A program made the translations under genes and the position numbers. From QHVT01 sp036399015 (GTDB taxonomy: Bacteria; Acidobacteriota; Thermoanaerobaculia; Gp7-AA8), in NCBI GenBank assembly GCA_036399015.1, contig DASWNW010000085.1:1-64000 (forward strand): a DNA stretch of 64,000 nt. The letters are read 5' to 3'. Below the pieces are notes generated by a model. The model made no database searches, was not told the origin of the DNA, and saw only the letters and a program-made list of their open reading frames with translations. Below, piece by piece: positions 26,476 through 36,119 of this stretch; positions within the stretch are counted from its first letter, which is position 1; each line of letters opens with the position of its first letter.

Positions 26476-29400
26476 TTAGAAGCGGACACCAAGCGAGAAG
26501 CGATAGGTGCGCGGGAGCTGATACGCACCGAGAACGCCACCCGGGAGCAGCGAGCCGCCAGTGGTCGGGGTCAGACCCTTCACACCGAAGTCAGCGGTCT
26601 TCTGCCAGATACCAACCGGCGCGTTGAGGTCGCCGACCGGGAACTGCTCCGCGCACGTGTGCGCCGCCGTGCCACGCGGGCACTCGACGTACGTGCCGGT
26701 GAACGGATTCACCGCGCGGATGACCGTGACGGTCGTCACCGGAACCTGCAGCGTGTCGCCGTTGAAGGCGTTCAGCAGCTCACCCTGCGCGAACAGGTTG
26801 ATGCGGCCGAGCGGCAGGTTGTAGTTGATCGCCAGGTCGGTGTTGTGCGTGTCGTCCGTGCGGAACTCGCCACGGTCGCTGAAGTAGTACGAGTTGGTCG
26901 TGACCGGATCGAGGTAGCCGGGGTTCTCGCGGCAGGTCGGGCACGCCGTACCCTTCAGGACGCGGACGTTGGTCGAGACCGCCGAGTACGGCACGCCCGA
27001 GTCGTAGCGCTGGAGGAGCGAGACGTTGAAGGTACCGATCGGAGTCGGCTGGTCGTACGACACCCACGCGCGGGCCTTGTGACGCTGGTCCTGCAGGAGG
27101 TAGCCGACCGGGAAGCGGCGCTCGTAGCCGAGCAGCTCAGGGTACGAACGCGAGCCGGCGGCGGTCACAGGACCAGAGCCGGAGGTCTCACCTTCGATGT
27201 TGCCCTTGAGCGTCGACCACGTGTAGTTCGCGCCGAGGTTGAAGCGGTTGAAGAGGCGGTAGCTGCCCTGGAGCAGGAAGGCGCGGTACTTACGCTCGAA
27301 CTCGTCGCTGTTCTCGACGAGCGCGACGTTCGTCTCGAACCCGACCAGCGGATCGACGACGGTGCCGGTCTGGAGGTTGACGAAGCTGGTGTAGAAGTTC
27401 GCCCACTCACGATCCTGGTAGTCGACGCGCACGAAGCCGTTCGCGCCGATCTGGCTGCCGATACCGACCGTGTACTCGGTCACGTTCGGCGACTCGAGCG
27501 GGTCGCGGATCTGCGTGGAGATACCCGAGACACCGCCACCGCCGAAGATGGCCGGGTCGCGGTTCTGGAGGCCACCGACGGAAGTGAACCAGTTGAAGAT
27601 CGTGTCGAGAGCCTGATCCGTGTTCTGGTTGACGACGTCCGGACCGTAGTAGTACCAGTAGAGCTGCGACGGGCTACCGGCGCCCGAGGAGGCGTCGCCG
27701 ACGTTGCCGTTGGCGATCTTCGAAGCGTAGATGCTGTAGCTGGCGTTCGCACGAACACGGCCGTTGCCGAAGATGTCGTACGTCACGCCGAGGCGCGGGC
27801 TGATGCTGCTGTCGTCAGCGACCGAAAGGCCCTGCGAGTTCTCGCCCTTGTTCTGGTCGTAGCGCGCACCGAGGTTGAAGCTGAGGTGCTCGTTGAAGTC
27901 CCACTTGTCATTGACGAACAGCGACTGCGTGCGGAAGCTGTTGCCCTGCGACGACTGCAGGATCGGCCAGTAGATGATGATGCTGTTGCCGTTGCCGGGG
28001 ATCGTCACGAGCAGCTCACCGTTGCTGCCGCGGGTGAGGTGGCTCGCCGACGAACCGTAGGTCAGGATCGAGAAGTCCGAAGCCGACTGGTGGTTGTCCG
28101 ACTTCAGCATGTCCTCGTACGTCTCATAGCCGGCCGACAGGTTGTGCGTGCCGAGCGCGCCGCTGGAGAGGAAGTACGAGAGCTTCAGCTTGCCGTTCTC
28201 GTTGTTGCGCTCCTCAGGGAACGAGCAGGAGCCGCAGAAGACCGGGTAGCCCGCGCGGCCGCGGCCGACGAAGCTGATGTTGGTGCCGCGGTTCGGCGGA
28301 GCCGGCGCGTCAGCACCCGAGTTGACGAACGAGAAGTCCTGCTGGGCCCAGAGAGCCTCGACGAGCAGGTTGTCGGTGAGAACGCCGTTGTAGTTGCCGG
28401 TGATGAAGCGGTTCGGCAGGCTACGGGAGGCGTCGAGCACCTTCGCCTCGAGCGGCGTCTGGAACGGAACGTTCACCTGGTCGCGCGAGATGTCGAAGAA
28501 CGTACCGACGAGGGTGTGGCGCGGGGTCACCTGACCCGTGAGCTTGACCTCGACGCGGGTCTCTTCGTCGCCACGGGTGTAGGCAACCGGCGAGGTCTCG
28601 TTGCTGACCTGACCGAAGCTGGCGTCCTGCTCCAGCGTGTAGTAACGGCCGGCCGTGAAGAACCACAGGCGGTCGCGAAGCAGGTAGCCACCGAGCGTGC
28701 CCTCGTAGATCGGCACGATCTCGCTGACCGGGCGCGGCTCGTTGAGCGGGCCCTGGGCAGTCCAGGCAGCGTTGTTGAGCGACGAGCGAAGGCTGCCCGT
28801 GAACTCGTTACCGCCCGACTTGGTGATGGCGCTGACCACGCCACCGGTGAAACGTCCGAACTCGGCCGAGATGGCGCCGGTCTGGACGGTCGTCTCCTGG
28901 ATCGCGTCCTCGATGAAGAGGTTCTGCGGCTGACCGCGGAGAACTTCGTTGACGACCGCGCCGTCGACGGTGAACGTCGAGTCGTACGCGAAGCCGCCCG
29001 AGATGACCGTAGCGCCGGCCGGACCGTTCTGCGTGACGCCAGGCGCCAGGTTGACGGTACCGATCAGCGTACGCGCGACCGGCAGGTTGTCCACCAGGTC
29101 CGCATCGATGTTCGTCTGGATCTCAGACGTCTCGAGCGTCGCCGGTGCGCTCGCCGTGACGGTGATCGACTCCGTGACAGCCGACACCCTCAGGTCCGCA
29201 TCGACACGCGTGGTACCCGACAGGGTGACCCGCGTGGTGCGCGTGACGGTCTGCAGGCCCTGCAGCTCGACACGCACAGTGTAATCCCCGGGGGGCAGCG
29301 CGGGGATGTTGTAGTTGCCGTTCGCGTCAGAGATCGCCGTACGGCTTCCCTGAGCCTGCGGCGATGTGACGGTGATGGTGGCACCGGGCAGCGGCGCGCC

Positions 29401-29511
29401 ATCGCTCGTCACGGTTCCCGTCAGAGCGCCCGTAGTGGAGCTCTGCGCGAACACGCTGACGCTTGCGAGCAGGAGCATCGCAAGGACTGCGAGAAAGCGA
29501 GAAAACTTCAT
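26476..29511 (-). CDS. TonB-dependent receptor, Oar-like
   Basis: 1011 residues from ATG 29511, which has a GGAGG site and a clear signal peptide (LAMLLLASVSVFAQ). A carboxypeptidase-regulatory-like beta domain follows (about 25-105; GTVTSDGAPLPGATITV, NGNYNIPALPPGDYTVRVEL), then a plug domain (TSEIQTNIDADLVDNLPVAR), and an outer-membrane beta-barrel ending in YRFSLGVRF with a terminal aromatic. This is the Oar-type receptor architecture expanded in Acidobacteria. The ligand is unknown; large-substrate uptake or adhesion is possible. A possible -10 (TATAAG on the minus strand, 29611-29616) lies upstream. The 176-base upstream gap holds no other feature. Confidence 0.88.
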   Translation of the reverse strand: MKFSRFLAVLAMLLLASVSVFAQSSTTGALTGTVTSDGAPLPGATITVTSPQAQGSRTAISDANGNYNIPALPPGDYTVRVELQGLQTVTRTTRVTLSGTTRVDADLRVSAVTESITVTASAPATLETSEIQTNIDADLVDNLPVARTLIGTVNLAPGVTQNGPAGATVISGGFAYDSTFTVDGAVVNEVLRGQPQNLFIEDAIQETTVQTGAISAEFGRFTGGVVSAITKSGGNEFTGSLRSSLNNAAWTAQGPLNEPRPVSEIVPIYEGTLGGYLLRDRLWFFTAGRYYTLEQDASFGQVSNETSPVAYTRGDEETRVEVKLTGQVTPRHTLVGTFFDISRDQVNVPFQTPLEAKVLDASRSLPNRFITGNYNGVLTDNLLVEALWAQQDFSFVNSGADAPAPPNRGTNISFVGRGRAGYPVFCGSCSFPEERNNENGKLKLSYFLSSGALGTHNLSAGYETYEDMLKSDNHQSASDFSILTYGSSASHLTRGSNGELLVTIPGNGNSIIIYWPILQSSQGNSFRTQSLFVNDKWDFNEHLSFNLGARYDQNKGENSQGLSVADDSSISPRLGVTYDIFGNGRVRANASYSIYASKIANGNVGDASSGAGSPSQLYWYYYGPDVVNQNTDQALDTIFNWFTSVGGLQNRDPAIFGGGGVSGISTQIRDPLESPNVTEYTVGIGSQIGANGFVRVDYQDREWANFYTSFVNLQTGTVVDPLVGFETNVALVENSDEFERKYRAFLLQGSYRLFNRFNLGANYTWSTLKGNIEGETSGSGPVTAAGSRSYPELLGYERRFPVGYLLQDQRHKARAWVSYDQPTPIGTFNVSLLQRYDSGVPYSAVSTNVRVLKGTACPTCRENPGYLDPVTTNSYYFSDRGEFRTDDTHNTDLAINYNLPLGRINLFAQGELLNAFNGDTLQVPVTTVTVIRAVNPFTGTYVECPRGTAAHTCAEQFPVGDLNAPVGIWQKTADFGVKGLTPTTGGSLLPGGVLGAYQLPRTYRFSLGVRF

Positions 29512-29687
29512 CCATTCCTCCTTTGGTTTTGGTGGCGTACCACCGGGTACGACCCTCTGCAGGATCGCACCCAAACTTGCCAATCCGGCCAAGTAGCTCC
29601 AGAGGCGCGACTTATATCATGTACGCCCGTTTCGACGGAAGACGGTTTGTTCGGGTTCTTGGATCGGCAGGCCCGGATTGTTGAACC

Positions 29688-30584
29688 TCAGTCCCGCAGC
29701 GCCCGCTCCAGCCCCGTCTCCACCCCAGGAGCCTCGAACGTGAACCCCTCCCGCTCCGCCCGCCTCGGAAACACCTTCTGTCCCGCGAGCAGCACCTCCT
29801 CGGCCATCTGCCCGAACATCGCCTTCAACGCGAACGCCGGCGCAGGCAGGAACGAGGGGCGCGACAAGGCACGCCCGAGGGCGCGCGCGAAGTCGCGATT
29901 CCGCACCGGCCGCGGTGCCGTGGCGTTGTAGACGCCCCGCACGGACGCATGGTCGAGCGCCCACTCGATCATCCGCACCGCGTCCTCGCGCGCGATCCAC
30001 GACAGCCACTGCTTCCCGCTCCCCACCGGACCGCCCGCGCCGAACCGGAACGGCAGCGCCATCTTCTCCAGCGCGCCGCCTCCCTTCCCCAGCACCACGC
30101 CCAGTCGCAGCAGCACCACCCGCGTCTGCGGCTCCGCTTCCCGCGCCGCCGCCTCCCACCGCTCGACGAGCTGCGCCAGGAACCCGCCGCCGCGCGCCGA
30201 GGTCTCGTCCAGCTCCTCCTCGTCGCGGTCTCCATAGAAACCGACCGCCGAGGCGTTGACGAGCGTGCGGGCGCCCGGCGCGCGCCGCAGCGCCTCGACG
30301 AGCGCGCCGGTCGCATGCAGCCGGCTGTCGATGAGGCGCCGCTTGCGCGCCTCGGTCCAGCGCCCCTCGCCGACGTTCTCGCCGGCGAGGTTGATCACGG
30401 CGTCCGCCGTCGCCACCTCGTTCGACCAGGCGCCCTGCGACCGCGCGTCCCACTCCACCGGACGGCCCGCACGGACCCGGGAGGCATCGCGCGTCAGCAC
30501 CGCGACGTCGTCGCCGCGGGCGATCAGGCGCCGCACCAGGGGCTCACCAAGGAATCCGCTGCCGCCGGCCACGACGATCTTCAT
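29688..30584 (-). CDS. TIGR01777-family SDR epimerase
   Basis: 298-residue NAD(P)-binding protein of the YfcH group. The Rossmann motif is GGSGFLGEPLVRRL; VINLAGENVGEGRWTEARK and NASAVGFYGD follow; then SWIAREDAVRMIEWAL and the C-terminal DUF1731 segment (SFLPAPAFALKAMFGQMAEE). Family members are annotated as putative nucleoside-diphosphate-sugar epimerases, but no substrate is established. It is a single-gene unit between the receptor and the tsaD terminator. Confidence 0.88.
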   Translation of the reverse strand: MKIVVAGGSGFLGEPLVRRLIARGDDVAVLTRDASRVRAGRPVEWDARSQGAWSNEVATADAVINLAGENVGEGRWTEARKRRLIDSRLHATGALVEALRRAPGARTLVNASAVGFYGDRDEEELDETSARGGGFLAQLVERWEAAAREAEPQTRVVLLRLGVVLGKGGGALEKMALPFRFGAGGPVGSGKQWLSWIAREDAVRMIEWALDHASVRGVYNATAPRPVRNRDFARALGRALSRPSFLPAPAFALKAMFGQMAEEVLLAGQKVFPRRAEREGFTFEAPGVETGLERALRD

Positions 30585-30611
30585 CCTTTGATTCTATGGC
30601 CATAAAAGCAA

Positions 30612-30641
30612 ACCGCCGCCGGTCTGCCCACCGGCGGCGGT
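30612..30641 (-). terminator. Terminator of tsaD
   Basis: ACCGCCGCCGGT, six bases, ACCGGCGGCGGT: a 12-bp perfect stem, followed on the minus strand by TTGCTTTTATGG. It lies downstream of the tsaD stop (30736), just before the SDR gene. Confidence 0.8.
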
Positions 30642-30735
30642 CGCTTACAGTCAGGAGGGAAGTGGAGGATGGGGATTGGGTTTCGTTCGTTCTCGCTTCA
30701 AAAGGTTTGACGCTTCACGCGGCGAAAGGTTTCGC

Positions 30736-31758
30736 TCAGGAGACCCGCGATCGCGCCGAAACGCGCCTTGGATCGATTGCGTCACCTTTTTGTAACCCCG
30801 CGAACGCAATCATCGCGGCGTTGTCGGTGCAGTACCGCTTCTCCGGCAGGCGCACCACCAGCCCCCGCTCCGTCCCCCACGCCGCCATCCGGTCCCGGAT
30901 CAAGCCGTTCGCCGCCACGCCCCCCGCCACCGCCACCTCGGTCGGCTTCTCCCCCTCCAGCCGGCCCCAGACCGAGTCGAGCCGGTCGAAGAGCTGCGCC
31001 GCGAGCGCTTCCTGGAACGTCGCGCAGAAGTCCGCCAGCGCCTGCGCATCCCCGTCGATACGGATCGCGTGCTCGCGCGCGAGGCGGATCGCCCCCGCCT
31101 TGATGCCGCTGTACGAAAAGTCGAGCGAGTCCTCTTTCGAGAACTGCGCGATCGGGAACGGGAACCGTTTGCGGTCGGCGTTGCCGCCGCGCCCGTGCTT
31201 CTCGATCTGCGGCCCGCCGGGATACGGCAGGCCGATGAACTTCGCCACCTTGTCGAAGGTCTCGCCGATGGCGTCGTCGCGCGTGCGGTTGATCTGCCGC
31301 ACGTCGCTGCCCCGCACGTCGTAGATCGCGGAGTGCCCGCCGGAGATCACCAGCGACAGGAATCGCGCCGGCAGCGGCAGCGCCGCCCCCTCCTTCTGCA
31401 GGTAGGGCGAGTAGATGTGCCCCTCGAGGTGATTGACCGGCACGATCGGCACGCCGAGCCCGTACGCCAGCCCCTGCGCGCCCGCCACCCCTACCAGGAG
31501 CGCGCCGATGAGACCCGGCCCCGACGTGACGGCGATCGAGTCGATGTCGCTCCACTGCACGTTGACGTCGTTGAGCGCGCGCCCGACGAGCGGAAAGAGA
31601 TGCTGCAGATGCTCGCGCGAGGCGATCTCCGGCACGACGCCGCCGAACGGCTGGTGCCGCTCGATCTGGGACGCAATCAGGTTCGCCCGCACGCTGCCGT
31701 CGCGCTCGAGCAGCGCGACCGAGGTTTCATCACAGGAGGTTTCGATTCCAAGGATCAT
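30736..31758 (-). CDS. tsaD: tRNA t6A37 threonylcarbamoyltransferase TsaD
   Basis: 340 residues. Transfers threonylcarbamoyl from its adenylate to A37 of ANN-reading tRNAs, with TsaB/TsaE. Kae1-family motifs are clear: LGIETSCDETSVALL, the metal-binding NHLEGHIYSP (HxxxH), LVISGGHSAIY, FDKVAKFIGLPYPGGP, and CTDNAAMIAFAG near the C-terminus. The conserved second Asp/His sites look intact. It is divergent from valS with 41 bases between starts; a 94-base gap downstream holds a terminator. Confidence 0.95.
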   Translation of the reverse strand: MILGIETSCDETSVALLERDGSVRANLIASQIERHQPFGGVVPEIASREHLQHLFPLVGRALNDVNVQWSDIDSIAVTSGPGLIGALLVGVAGAQGLAYGLGVPIVPVNHLEGHIYSPYLQKEGAALPLPARFLSLVISGGHSAIYDVRGSDVRQINRTRDDAIGETFDKVAKFIGLPYPGGPQIEKHGRGGNADRKRFPFPIAQFSKEDSLDFSYSGIKAGAIRLAREHAIRIDGDAQALADFCATFQEALAAQLFDRLDSVWGRLEGEKPTEVAVAGGVAANGLIRDRMAAWGTERGLVVRLPEKRYCTDNAAMIAFAGLQKGDAIDPRRVSARSRVS

Positions 31759-31780
31759 CAGACGTCCACAACAACGACTC

Positions 31781-31786
31781 TATAAT
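31781..31786 (+). promoter_or_regulatory. valS -10 element
   Basis: Perfect TATAAT, 13 bases before the valS ATG, implying a leader of fewer than about ten bases. No convincing -35 was seen. Confidence 0.5.
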
Positions 31787-31799
31787 CCGCCACTCCACG

Positions 31800-34442
31800 A
31801 TGAAAGAAGAGTTAGCCAAACGATACGAGCCCACTGAATTCGAGCAGCGGATCTACGCCTTCTGGGAAGAGGGCGGCTACTTCACGCCGGTCGCCGACCC
31901 CGACCGTCCGAAGTTCTCGATCGTCATCCCGCCGCCGAACGTCACCGGCCGCCTGCACATCGGCCACGCGCTCGTGAACACGCTGCAGGACATCATCGTC
32001 CGCTGGAAGCGGATGTCCGGCTTCAACACGCTCTGGGTCCCCGGCACCGACCACGCCGGCATCGCCACGCAGTTGATGGTGGAGCGGCAGCTCGAGAAGG
32101 AAGGCACGTCCCGCTTCGATCTCGGCCGCGACAAATTCGTCGAGCGCGTCTGGCAGTGGAAGGAGCAGCACTCCACCGAGATCAAGGACCAGCTCACCCG
32201 CCTCGGCGCGTCGGCCGACTGGACGCGCGAGCGCTTCACGCTCGATGAAGGACTCTCGCGCGCCGTCCGCTACGTCTTCGTGAAGCTGTACGAGGACGGA
32301 CTGATCTACCGCGACCTGGCGATGGTGAACTGGTGCCCCCGCTGCCGCACCGCCATCTCCGACGTGGAGGTGGAGTTCAAGGAGCGCAACGGAAAACTCT
32401 GGCACATCGACTATCCCGTCGAAGGCACCGACCGCAGGCTCACCGTCGCCACGACACGGCCGGAGACGATGCTCGGCGACACCGGCGTGGCCGTGCACCC
32501 GGAGGATGAGCGGTACCGCGACCTCATCGGCAGGCACGTCATCCTTCCGCTCGTGAACCGCCGCATCCCGGTGGTCGGCGACGCGATCCTGGTCGACCGC
32601 GAGTTCGGCACCGGCGTCGTCAAGGTCACGCCGTCGCACGACCGCAACGACTACGAGGCCGGCATCCGGAACAACCTGCCGCAACTGCAGGTCATCGGCG
32701 AGGAAGGCCGCATGACCGAAGCCGCCGGCGCGGACTTCAGCGGCCTCGATCGCAAGGAAGCGCGCGCGAAAGCGGTCGAGCAACTGCGCGAGCAGGGCTT
32801 CCTCGTCAAGATCGAGGATCACGTGCACAACGTCGGCGTGCACGGCAAGTGCGACACCGACATCGAGCCGATGATCTCCCGACAGTGGTTCGTGAAGATC
32901 GAGCCGCTCGCCCGGCCGGCGATCGAGGCGGTGCGCAGCGGCGACATCACCATCACGCCGCAGACCTGGGAGGCGACCTACTTCAACTGGATGGAGAACA
33001 TCCACGACTGGACGATCTCCCGCCAGCTCTGGTGGGGCCACCGCATCCCCGCGTTCCACTGCCCGAACGGCCACACCAGCGTCTCGGTGGACGACATCAC
33101 CACGTGCCCCGAGTGCGGCGCGCCGGTGAAGCAGGAGACCGACGTCCTCGACACCTGGTTCTCATCGGGCCTCTGGCCGTTCTCGACGATGGGCTGGACC
33201 GGACCGGAGTCGGAGAAGGACGCGACCGACTACCAGATCTTCTACCCGACCGACACGCTCATCACCGGCTTCGACATCCTCTTCTTCTGGGTGGCGCGCA
33301 TGATCATGTTCGGCCTGCGCTTCACCGGGAAGGCGCCCTTCCGCCAGGTGTTCCTCAACGGCCTGGTGCGCGACGAGCAGGGGCAGAAGATGTCGAAGAC
33401 GAAGGGGAACGTCATCGACCCGCTCGACGTGGTGAACGAGGTCGGCGCCGACGCGCTCCGCTTCACGCTCGCCGTCAGCGCCACCGGCCGCGACATCCCC
33501 CTCGGCAAGTCGCGCATCCAGGGCTACTCCGCGTTCGTGAACAAGATCTGGAACGCGGCGCGCTTCGCGATGATGCACATCGACACCGAGCTGCGCGACG
33601 CGGAGCACATCGAGCGCGACAGCCTGCGCACCGTCGAGCGCTGGATCCTCTCGCGCCTCAACACCGTCACGCGCGAGGTGAACAAACAGCTCTCGCTCTT
33701 CCGCTTCGACGAGGCGGCGAGCGCTCTCTATCAATTCTTCTGGCACGAGTTCTGTGACTGGTACATCGAGATGGCGAAGCCGGTGCTCCTCGGCCGGCAC
33801 GGGAGCGAGGACGACCGCCGCCTCGCGAAACGGGTGCTGCTCGAGGTGCTCGACCGCTCGCTGCGCCTCCTGCATCCGTTCATGCCGTTCGTCACCGAGG
33901 AGATCTGGCTGAAGCTCGGCGGAGTCGAGCCGTCCGTCATGGTCGCGCCCTACCCGGTGCCGGAGGAGGTGCTCGAGGATCCCGACGCCGAGCGGCTCGC
34001 CTCCGCGGTGAAGGCGATCATCACCACCGTCCGCAACGTGCGCGCGGAGCGCGGCTTCACGCCGAAGGACCGCTTCACGCTGTACATCCGCGGCAACCGC
34101 GATCGCGAGTCGAACTTCTTCCGCGAGTACGCCTACCTGCTGCTCGAGCTGGCGCGTCTCGACGCGGTCGACGTCGAGTCCGAGCCGCCCGCCGGCACGC
34201 ACCACGACGTGGTCGAGGGCTTCCACATCGCCATCCTCTTCCCCGAGAAGCAGGTGTCGCAGGAGCAGCTAGACCGGGTGAAGCGGGAGATCGAGAAGAC
34301 CCGCGGCGAGCTCGCCTCCATCGAGGGGAAGCTCGCCAACGAACAGTTCATGAAGAACGCGCCCGCAAACATCGTCGACGGCGCGCGCGCCCGCGAGACG
34401 GAGCTGCGCGCCAGGCTGGAGAAGCTGCAGCAGAACCAATGA
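31800..34442 (+). CDS. valS: Valyl-tRNA synthetase
   Basis: 880-residue class I synthetase charging tRNA-Val. The HIGH motif lies in NVTGRLHIGHALVNT, and KMSKS appears as GQKMSKTKGNVIDPLD. The CP1 editing domain has TTRPETMLGDTGVAVHP. Zinc-ribbon-like CPRCRTAISDVEVEF and CPECGAPVKQ segments are present. The C-terminal coiled coil (about 815-880; VKREIEKTRGELASIEGKL) that binds the tRNA elbow is complete. The birA ATG overlaps its stop (ATGA), so birA is translationally coupled. Confidence 0.97.
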   Translation: MKEELAKRYEPTEFEQRIYAFWEEGGYFTPVADPDRPKFSIVIPPPNVTGRLHIGHALVNTLQDIIVRWKRMSGFNTLWVPGTDHAGIATQLMVERQLEKEGTSRFDLGRDKFVERVWQWKEQHSTEIKDQLTRLGASADWTRERFTLDEGLSRAVRYVFVKLYEDGLIYRDLAMVNWCPRCRTAISDVEVEFKERNGKLWHIDYPVEGTDRRLTVATTRPETMLGDTGVAVHPEDERYRDLIGRHVILPLVNRRIPVVGDAILVDREFGTGVVKVTPSHDRNDYEAGIRNNLPQLQVIGEEGRMTEAAGADFSGLDRKEARAKAVEQLREQGFLVKIEDHVHNVGVHGKCDTDIEPMISRQWFVKIEPLARPAIEAVRSGDITITPQTWEATYFNWMENIHDWTISRQLWWGHRIPAFHCPNGHTSVSVDDITTCPECGAPVKQETDVLDTWFSSGLWPFSTMGWTGPESEKDATDYQIFYPTDTLITGFDILFFWVARMIMFGLRFTGKAPFRQVFLNGLVRDEQGQKMSKTKGNVIDPLDVVNEVGADALRFTLAVSATGRDIPLGKSRIQGYSAFVNKIWNAARFAMMHIDTELRDAEHIERDSLRTVERWILSRLNTVTREVNKQLSLFRFDEAASALYQFFWHEFCDWYIEMAKPVLLGRHGSEDDRRLAKRVLLEVLDRSLRLLHPFMPFVTEEIWLKLGGVEPSVMVAPYPVPEEVLEDPDAERLASAVKAIITTVRNVRAERGFTPKDRFTLYIRGNRDRESNFFREYAYLLLELARLDAVDVESEPPAGTHHDVVEGFHIAILFPEKQVSQEQLDRVKREIEKTRGELASIEGKLANEQFMKNAPANIVDGARARETELRARLEKLQQNQ

Positions 34443-35209
34443 TCGACATCAACACGCGCGAAGTCGTCCACCGCCTGCGGACCCTCGAGTCGCTGGCAGT
34501 GATCCCGCGCGTGGCGTCGACGAACATGATCGCCCGGCGCATCGTCACCGAGTGCATCGACAACGAGCTGTCGCTCCCGCAGGCGATGATCATCGCCGGC
34601 GAGCAGTTCGCCGGCCGGGGCCGCAACGACCGGCAGTGGTCCTCCCCCGCCGGCAAGGGGATCTACGCCACGACGCTGCTCAGCCGCCCCCTGCGCGAGC
34701 TGCCGGTCGTGCCGCTGGCGATCGCGAACATCGTGGCCTCCTACCTGCGCGAGACGTACGGCATCGACGCGCGCATCAAGTGGCCGAACGACGTCCTCGT
34801 CGGCGGGCGCAAGATCGCCGGCATCCTCATCGAGGCGCGGGTGCAGGAAGAGCGCGTCTTCCTCCTGGTCGGCACCGGCATCAACGTCGAGCCGGTCGCC
34901 GGCGACGACCGCCCGAACGCCGTCTCCATCAGCGAAGTCTCGCCGCGCGGCTTCACCGGCATCGAGACCGCCACGCTCGCCTTCGTCGAGCACATGGACG
35001 AGCGCCTCTCGCTCCCCTTCGACCACGACGAGGTCCTCGCCGCCTGGCGCGAGCGGTCGGTGCACAAGCCGGGCGACAGGATCCACTGCGTGATCGGCGC
35101 GAAGACCGTGACGGGGACCTGGGTGGGCATCGACGAGCACGGGCGGGCGGTGCTGAACGCGCCCGAGGGCCGCATCGCCGTGTCGGCCGGGGACTTGTTT
35201 CTCGCCTGA
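34439..35209 (+). CDS. birA: Biotin-protein ligase (monofunctional BirA)
   Basis: 256 residues. Activates biotin to biotinyl-AMP and attaches it to the carboxyl-carrier protein of biotin enzymes. The adenylate-binding loop GRGRNDRQWSSPAGKG and the KWPNDVLVGGRKIAGILIE motif are intact, with a C-terminal SH3-like domain. The N-terminal winged helix of the E. coli enzyme is missing, so it should not act as a repressor. Coupled to valS; the biotin transporter gene bioY lies 4 kb downstream. Confidence 0.93.
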   Translation: MIDINTREVVHRLRTLESLAVIPRVASTNMIARRIVTECIDNELSLPQAMIIAGEQFAGRGRNDRQWSSPAGKGIYATTLLSRPLRELPVVPLAIANIVASYLRETYGIDARIKWPNDVLVGGRKIAGILIEARVQEERVFLLVGTGINVEPVAGDDRPNAVSISEVSPRGFTGIETATLAFVEHMDERLSLPFDHDEVLAAWRERSVHKPGDRIHCVIGAKTVTGTWVGIDEHGRAVLNAPEGRIAVSAGDLFLA

Positions 35210-35212
35210 ATG

Positions 35213-35322
35213 GTTGCGTGTCGCGCGTTGCGCGTTGCCCGGGCTTTCTCGTCCAGGCGAAACGGCCCGAGTAACTCGCAACACGCAACGCGCAAGGTCG
35301 GGCAACCGGCAACTGGTAACAT
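35213..35322. repeat. Inverted heptamer arrays upstream of coaX
   Basis: The left arm (35213-35240) is four heptamers of GTTGCGC type. The right arm (35271-35322) is four heptamers (GTAACTC, GCAACAC, GCAACGC, GCAAGGT), a 3-base break, then three more (GCAACCG, GCAACTG, GTAACAT). The arms face each other around 30 bases. The arrays fill the gap between the birA stop and the coaX start. Confidence 0.85.
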
Positions 35323-35330
35323 CAATCAAC

Positions 35331-36119
35331 GTGTCGTCCAACCTCCTCGTCGTCGACCTCGGCAACACGAACCTCGTCCTCGGCATCTATCGCGGCGCGG
35401 AGCTGATCAACTCCTGGCGCCTCGCCACCGCGCGCGAGCGCACCGCCGACGAATACGGCATCCTCGCCCGCCAGCTCGTTGGTGACGCGATCCACAACAA
35501 CCTCGAGGGGGCGATCGTCGCCTCGGTCGTGCCGCCGCTGAACAGCGCCATGACCTTCATGATCCGCAAGTACTTCGGGATCGAGCCGCTGTTCGTCGAG
35601 CCGGGAGTGAAGACCGGCGTGGCCATCCACGTCGACAACCCCGCGGAGGTCGGCGCCGACCGCATCGTGAACTGCGCCGCGGCGCACGAGCGCTACGGCG
35701 GTCCGACGGTGATCGTCGACTTCGGCACCGCCACCACCTTCGACGTCGTCACCGCCAACGCGGAGTTCATCGGCGGCGTCATCGCGCCGGGCCTGAACAT
35801 CTCCGCCGAGGCGCTGTTCGCGCGCGCAGCGCGACTCCCGCGCGTCGACATCCGCAAGCCCGATCACGTCATCGGGACGAACACCGTCGTCAACATGCAG
35901 TCCGGCATCTACTTCGGCTACCTCGGACTGGTCGACGGCATCCTCGCCCGCATCCGCAGGGAAGTGCCCGACCTCAAGCGCGTCGTCGCGACCGGCGGAC
36001 TGGCCACGCTGTTCGCCGAAGACAGCGAGCATATCGACGAGGTGGATCCGGAGCTCACACTGAAGGGCCTCAAGATCATCTATGACCGCAATCGGACCTC
36101 CCGGCGCTCCCGCAAATGA
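35331..36119 (+). CDS. coaX: Type III pantothenate kinase
   Basis: 262 residues from GTG 35331. Phosphorylates pantothenate, the first step of CoA synthesis; this type is not CoA-inhibited. ASKHA-fold motifs: LVVDLGNTNLVLGIY (phosphate-binding), EVGADRIVNCAAAHERYG, VDFGTATTFDVV, and GGVIAPGLNISAEALF. An upstream ATG (35214) would add a tail encoded by the heptamer arrays and is rejected. The 3' end overlaps the ggt start (ATGA, 36116-36119). Confidence 0.94.
   Translation: MSSNLLVVDLGNTNLVLGIYRGAELINSWRLATARERTADEYGILARQLVGDAIHNNLEGAIVASVVPPLNSAMTFMIRKYFGIEPLFVEPGVKTGVAIHVDNPAEVGADRIVNCAAAHERYGGPTVIVDFGTATTFDVVTANAEFIGGVIAPGLNISAEALFARAARLPRVDIRKPDHVIGTNTVVNMQSGIYFGYLGLVDGILARIRREVPDLKRVVATGGLATLFAEDSEHIDEVDPELTLKGLKIIYDRNRTSRRSRK

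Noticed and set aside
26659..29931. A 1090-codon plus-strand open frame opposite the TonB-dependent receptor
   Set aside because: Antisense shadow; the minus strand has signal peptide, plug, barrel and terminator.
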